From NCBI GenBank assembly GCA_017577925.1, contig PKQU01000073.1, positions 1 to 9,315 of the forward strand: a stretch of DNA of 9,315 bases, given 5' to 3'. How positions within the stretch are numbered: position 1 is the stretch's first letter; the number at the start of each line of letters is the position of its first letter. This document shows, piece by piece, positions 6,514 to 9,315 of this stretch. A program made the translations under genes and the position numbers. The stretch comes from Bacillota bacterium. Lineage in GTDB: Bacteria; Bacillota; Bacilli; Calditerricolales; Calditerricolaceae. The notes beneath the pieces were generated by a model that did not search any database, was not told the DNA's origin, and saw nothing but the letters and a program-made list of their open reading frames with translations.

Positions 6514-6573
6514 CGCCGCCGATGGCGGCGCCAAAGCTCCGCATTTCCTCCGGGCCCGCCCCGGAGGAAATGC
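6514..6573 (+). other. Two tandem hairpins between the binding-protein and permease genes
   Basis: Directly after the dppA stop, CGCCGCC-GAT-GGCGGCG (6514–6530) forms a 7-bp hairpin. It is followed at 6541–6573 by a perfect 14-bp stem with a 5-base loop. No T run follows, so they are more likely mRNA-stabilising or partial-termination structures than a full terminator. Such elements are known between binding-protein and permease genes and favour surplus binding protein. The left arm of the second hairpin (CCTCC) could also pair with the dppB ribosome site at 6582–6588. Confidence 0.78.
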
Positions 6574-6595
6574 CTTTCCATGAGGAGGCGTTTCC

Positions 6596-7600
6596 ATGCT
6601 GCGCTACATCGTCAAACGACTCGTCTGGCTCATTCCCGTGCTGATCGGTGTCACCTTTCTCGCCTTTCTGCTCCTGCACCTCATCCCCGGCGACCCGGCG
6701 CAGGTAATCCTCGGCGAGCGGGCCACGCCGGAACAGCTCGAGCAGCTGCGCGAAGATCTCGGCCTGAATGATCCCTTCCTCGTGCAGTACGCCCGCTTTC
6801 TCGGCCGCGTGCTCTCCGGCGATCTCGGCCGCTCCATCCACACCCACGAGCAAATCGCCGTCGAGCTGATGGAGCGCTTTCCGGCCACCTTGGAGCTCGC
6901 CCTGGCGGCCATGTTCGTCGCCACCGTTGTCGGGGTGACGGCCGGCGTGATCGCCGCCGTCCGTCCCCACTCCTGGTTCGACCACCTCAGCATGACCGGG
7001 GCGCTCATCGGCGTGTCGATGCCGATTTTCTGGCTGGGTCTGCTCGTCATCTGGGCCTTCTCCGTCCAGCTCGGATGGCTGCCGCCGTCCGGTCGCCTAT
7101 CCCATGGCATCCAGCTGGAGACGATCACCGGCCTGCACCTGGTCGACAGCGTGCTCACGGCCAACTGGCCGGCGTTCTGGGACAGCCTGGCCCACCTCCT
7201 CCTGCCCGCCGTCGTGCTCGGTACCATTCCGATGGCCATCATCGCGCGCATGACGCGCGCGAGCATGCTGGAGGTTCTCGAACAGGACTACATCCGCACC
7301 GCCCGGGCCAAAGGGCTGCGCCGGGGGGCCATCATCGTGCGCCATGCGCTGAAAAACGCCTTTCTGCCCGTGCTCACCGTGATGGGCCTGCAGTTCGGCG
7401 CCCTGCTCAGCGGCGCGGTGCTGACAGAGACGATCTTCTCCTGGCCGGGCATCGGGCGCTACGTGGTCAACGCCATCCTCGCCCGCGACATCCCCGTTGT
7501 CCAAGGGTCCATCCTGTTCATCGCCACCCTGTTCGTGCTCATCAACCTGGTCACCGATCTCCTGTACAAAGCGATCGATCCGCGCATCCGCCTCGAGTAA
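6596..7600 (+). CDS. dppB: Dipeptide/oligopeptide ABC transporter permease (DppB-like)
   Basis: One half of the membrane channel of the peptide importer. The 334-residue protein is of normal length for DppB. It has an N-terminal membrane helix (about 9–29), the family motif HLIPGDPA (28–35), a periplasmic-side loop with GLNDPFLVQY, and five further hydrophobic segments (roughly 100–122, 134–156, 200–217, 259–280, 303–325). The EAA loop that contacts the ATPase is at about 230–252 (YIRTARAKGL, then RHALKNAFLPV). The ATG at 6596 follows GAGGAGG (6582–6588). The gene starts 82 bases after dppA and is 15 bases ahead of dppC, so all three are one operon. Confidence 0.94.
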   Translation: MLRYIVKRLVWLIPVLIGVTFLAFLLLHLIPGDPAQVILGERATPEQLEQLREDLGLNDPFLVQYARFLGRVLSGDLGRSIHTHEQIAVELMERFPATLELALAAMFVATVVGVTAGVIAAVRPHSWFDHLSMTGALIGVSMPIFWLGLLVIWAFSVQLGWLPPSGRLSHGIQLETITGLHLVDSVLTANWPAFWDSLAHLLLPAVVLGTIPMAIIARMTRASMLEVLEQDYIRTARAKGLRRGAIIVRHALKNAFLPVLTVMGLQFGALLSGAVLTETIFSWPGIGRYVVNAILARDIPVVQGSILFIATLFVLINLVTDLLYKAIDPRIRLE

Positions 7601-7615
7601 GGAGGGAAGCCGGGC

Positions 7616-8539
7616 ATGTCCATGTTCGCACCGATCCCCCACGCGCACGATTCCCGGACGCCCGCGCCTGCTTCGGGCCCCACGCCGACCAGGGCGTCCG
7701 GGCCCTGGCGGGACGCGGCGTCGCGCCTGTTGCGCAGCAAGACGGCCTGCGCAGGGCTCGCCATCCTCGCCTTGCTGCTGACGGCGGCGCTCTTTGCCGA
7801 CGTTCTCGCCCCGTACGACCCGGTGCACGACGCCGACCTGTATAATCGCCTGCAGCCGCCCTCGGCCGAGCACTGGCTGGGCACCGACGCCCAAGGCCGT
7901 GACATCTTCAGCCGCATCCTGCACGGCGCGCGCATTTCCCTGGAAATTGGTCTTGTATCGGTGGGCATCTCCCTGATCCTCGGCACGCTGCTCGGCGCGG
8001 TTTCGGGCTATTTCGGCGGAACCGTTGACCTCGTCATCATGCGCCTCATCGACATCCTGCTCGCGTTTCCGAGCATTCTCCTGGCCATTGCCATCGTGGC
8101 CATCCTCGGGCCGGACCTGATCAACGCCATGATCGCCATCGGCATCGTCGGCATCCCGCAGTTCGCGCGCATCGTCCGCTCCTCGGTGCTCGCCGTGAAG
8201 GAGATGGAATTCGTCGACGCGGCACGGGCCATCGGCGCCTCCGACGCGCGCATTCTCTTCCGGCACATCCTGCCCAACTGCCTCGCGCCCATCCTCGTAC
8301 AGACCACCCTCAGCATCGGCACGGCCATCCTCGACGCCGCCGGCCTCAGCTTCCTCGGCCTCGGCGCCCAGCCGCCCCAGCCGGAATGGGGGTTGATGCT
8401 GAAGGAAGGCCAGTCGGCCTTCCAGACGGCGGTGTGGGTGGTGACCTTCCCGGGGCTGGCCATCCTGCTCACGGTGCTGGGGTTCAACCTGCTCGGCGAC
8501 GGCTTGCGCGACGCCCTGGACCCGCGGTTGAAGCGATAG
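7616..8539 (+). CDS. dppC: Dipeptide/oligopeptide ABC transporter permease (DppC-like)
   Basis: The second permease half of the peptide importer. The 307-residue protein has a Pro/Ala-rich cytosolic N-terminal tail (about 1–30), then the OppC-N type helix (about 43–64), and the family motif HWLGTDAQGRDIFSR (86–100). Further hydrophobic segments lie at roughly 111–131, 146–165, 169–187, 225–250 and 274–293. The EAA loop is at about 198–220 (FVDAARAIGAS, then RHILPN). The first ATG at 7616 fits the GGAGGG site at 7601–7606 better than the ATG two codons later. It is the last gene of the operon; no ATPase gene follows, and a terminator lies about 65 bases after the stop. Confidence 0.94.
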   Translation: MSMFAPIPHAHDSRTPAPASGPTPTRASGPWRDAASRLLRSKTACAGLAILALLLTAALFADVLAPYDPVHDADLYNRLQPPSAEHWLGTDAQGRDIFSRILHGARISLEIGLVSVGISLILGTLLGAVSGYFGGTVDLVIMRLIDILLAFPSILLAIAIVAILGPDLINAMIAIGIVGIPQFARIVRSSVLAVKEMEFVDAARAIGASDARILFRHILPNCLAPILVQTTLSIGTAILDAAGLSFLGLGAQPPQPEWGLMLKEGQSAFQTAVWVVTFPGLAILLTVLGFNLLGDGLRDALDPRLKR

Positions 8540-8574
8540 AAAACCCCGCGAACAATGAAAACGTTAAAAAAAGA

Positions 8575-8603
8575 TGAACATTTTTGTCCTATTTGCTAGA
8601 CTA
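8575..8603 (+). promoter_or_regulatory. Possible ECF-type promoter overlapping the dppC terminator
   Basis: TGAACATTTTT (8575–8585) resembles the -35 'AAC' box of ECF sigma promoters and is followed about 16 bases later by CTAGACTA, a poor match to the usual CGTC-type -10. The stretch is AT-rich against a GC-rich background and lies upstream of the gene at 8692. A start near 8610 would fall inside the terminator loop, so the new transcript would not form that terminator. This is weak motif evidence. Confidence 0.25.
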
Positions 8604-8635
8604 GAGGATGAACCGATCCTCTGGTTTTCTTTTTT
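8603..8635 (+). terminator. Intrinsic terminator after dppC
   Basis: AGAGGAT (8603–8609) and ATCCTCT (8616–8622) form a 7-bp stem with a 6-base loop, followed by GGTTTTCTTTTTT. It closes the dppABC-like operon and separates it from the gene at 8692. Confidence 0.9.
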
Positions 8636-8691
8636 CGAGGACAGTCCCGAACGCGCGCGGTCCGGACGAGACCTCACGGGGAGGACCGGCT

Positions 8692-9297
8692 ATGTCCAAC
8701 CGTTGTCAACGCCCCTGGATCGTGCCGGCCCTGCTGGTTGTGCTGGCTCTGGCATGGGCGTACCGAGAGGCGATCGCCACCGTCCCGGCGCGGGAATGGA
8801 CACTCCCCCACCTGCCGGTTCCCGTCGCCCGCGAACCGGCCCTGATCACGTCGGCCGGCCAGGGCGTCGAAGTGCATGCCCTTGCGCACCTGGCTGACAC
8901 GCTGCACATTGACGGGGACGTCCGCCCCCACGCCGAAGCACGGGACGTCTCCCCTTACCGCAGCGTGCTCCTGGCGGTCGGCTACAGCCCTGCCGGCCTC
9001 GCCGCCGCAGGGAGGAACTGGGAAGCGGAAGTGCGGCGCGCGCAGGAGATCGCCCGGTTCGCCCACCGCAGCGGCGTGCCGCTCATCCTCGTCTTTTTCG
9101 GCGGCCCCCGGCGCGCCGATGCGCGCAGCACCGCTTTGCTTGACCTGCTGCTTCCCTATGCCCGTTACGTCATTGCCCGCGCCGACGGGGATCAGGACCG
9201 GCGCATCGCCTCCCTGGCCCGCCGCCACGATGTGCCGTACACGCGCGTACGCACGTTCGAGGCGGCGAAAATCCCGCTCAACTCCGTATACCGCTAG
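8692..9297 (+). CDS. Membrane-anchored DUF6305-like protein of unknown function
   Basis: The 201-residue product has one N-terminal hydrophobic segment (about 9–24) after a short basic start, so it is a signal anchor or cleaved signal peptide with the remainder outside the membrane. The body resembles my recollection of DUF6305: LITSAGQGVEV at 51–61, LLAVGYSPAGLAAAG at 93–107, an acidic-basic helix (EVRRAQEIARFA), then LILVFFGGPRRAD at 131–143, a helix ending PYARYVI, and a closing segment of the type RADGDQDRRIASLARRHDVP. This looks like an alpha/beta fold of the kind that packs a binding site at strand ends. The ATG at 8692 follows GGGGAGG; an upstream ATG at 8608 falls in the terminator. 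The next gene begins 12 bases later, so the two are probably cotranscribed. Function is unknown; the family assignment is from memory of the motif pattern. Confidence 0.75.
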   Translation: MSNRCQRPWIVPALLVVLALAWAYREAIATVPAREWTLPHLPVPVAREPALITSAGQGVEVHALAHLADTLHIDGDVRPHAEARDVSPYRSVLLAVGYSPAGLAAAGRNWEAEVRRAQEIARFAHRSGVPLILVFFGGPRRADARSTALLDLLLPYARYVIARADGDQDRRIASLARRHDVPYTRVRTFEAAKIPLNSVYR

Positions 9298-9309
9298 GAG
9301 GCGGCCCGA

Positions 9310-9315
9310 ATGGTC
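9310..9315 (+). CDS. Start of a downstream gene, cut by the window edge
   Basis: TAGGAGG at 9295–9301 overlaps the stop codon of the preceding gene and is followed 8 bases later by ATGGTC. Only the first two codons are visible, so the product cannot be named. The spacing indicates cotranscription with the DUF6305-like gene. Confidence 0.6.

Noticed and set aside
4972..6597. Minus-strand open frame of 541 codons opposite dppA
   Set aside because: It mirrors the binding-protein gene, with low-complexity Val/Asp/Leu/Arg composition and no recognisable domain.
7097..8266. Minus-strand open frame of 389 codons opposite dppB/dppC
   Set aside because: Its Gly/Arg/Asp/His-rich translation is a shadow of two well-matched permease genes.
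1..9315. CRISPR arrays, tRNA or rRNA genes, insertion sequences
   Set aside because: No regularly spaced repeats, tRNA-like cloverleaf or rRNA stretches, transposase frames or terminal inverted repeats with target duplications were seen by eye on either strand.

Overview
This GC-rich window reads as chromosomal DNA of a Bacillota (Firmicutes, Bacillales-like), probably thermophilic. The evidence is the strong AAGGAGG-type ribosome sites, the Bacillus-like aspartokinase II, UvrC and TrxA proteins, and the trxA–uvrC–lysC order, which resembles the Bacillus subtilis trxA–uvrC–yslB–lysC neighbourhood. The species cannot be fixed from sequence alone; a GC-rich Bacillales thermophile is an inference.

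Left part (1–4616), mostly minus strand. Read in its own direction it holds trxA (thioredoxin), a terminator, uvrC (excision nuclease subunit, GTG start), and lysC (aspartokinase II). lysC has its own regulatory unit: a sigma-A type promoter, a well-conserved lysine riboswitch, and a 17-bp intrinsic terminator just before the start codon. An in-frame internal start with a near-perfect ribosome site inside lysC predicts a separate beta subunit, as in B. subtilis. Between lysC and uvrC, on the opposite strand, lies a small gene for a 68-residue, highly cationic, tryptophan-rich peptide without acidic residues. It has a full Shine-Dalgarno sequence and a candidate stress/sporulation-sigma promoter. 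It converges on uvrC at a 14-bp palindromic terminator.

Middle and right part (4876–8539), plus strand. This is a dipeptide/oligopeptide ABC importer operon: a lipoprotein binding protein (dppA-like) and two permeases (dppB- and dppC-like). A structured leader precedes dppA, and two hairpins sit between dppA and dppB, which would favour surplus binding protein. No ATPase genes follow; a terminator closes the unit, so the ATPases must be encoded elsewhere.

Right end (8692–9315). A membrane-anchored protein resembling DUF6305, of unknown function, is followed 12 bases later by the start of another gene cut by the window edge.

The window is mainly ordinary housekeeping and transport DNA. The most notable items are the lysC control region, the internal lysC start, the cationic small peptide, the ATPase-less importer, and the DUF6305-like pair at the right edge.
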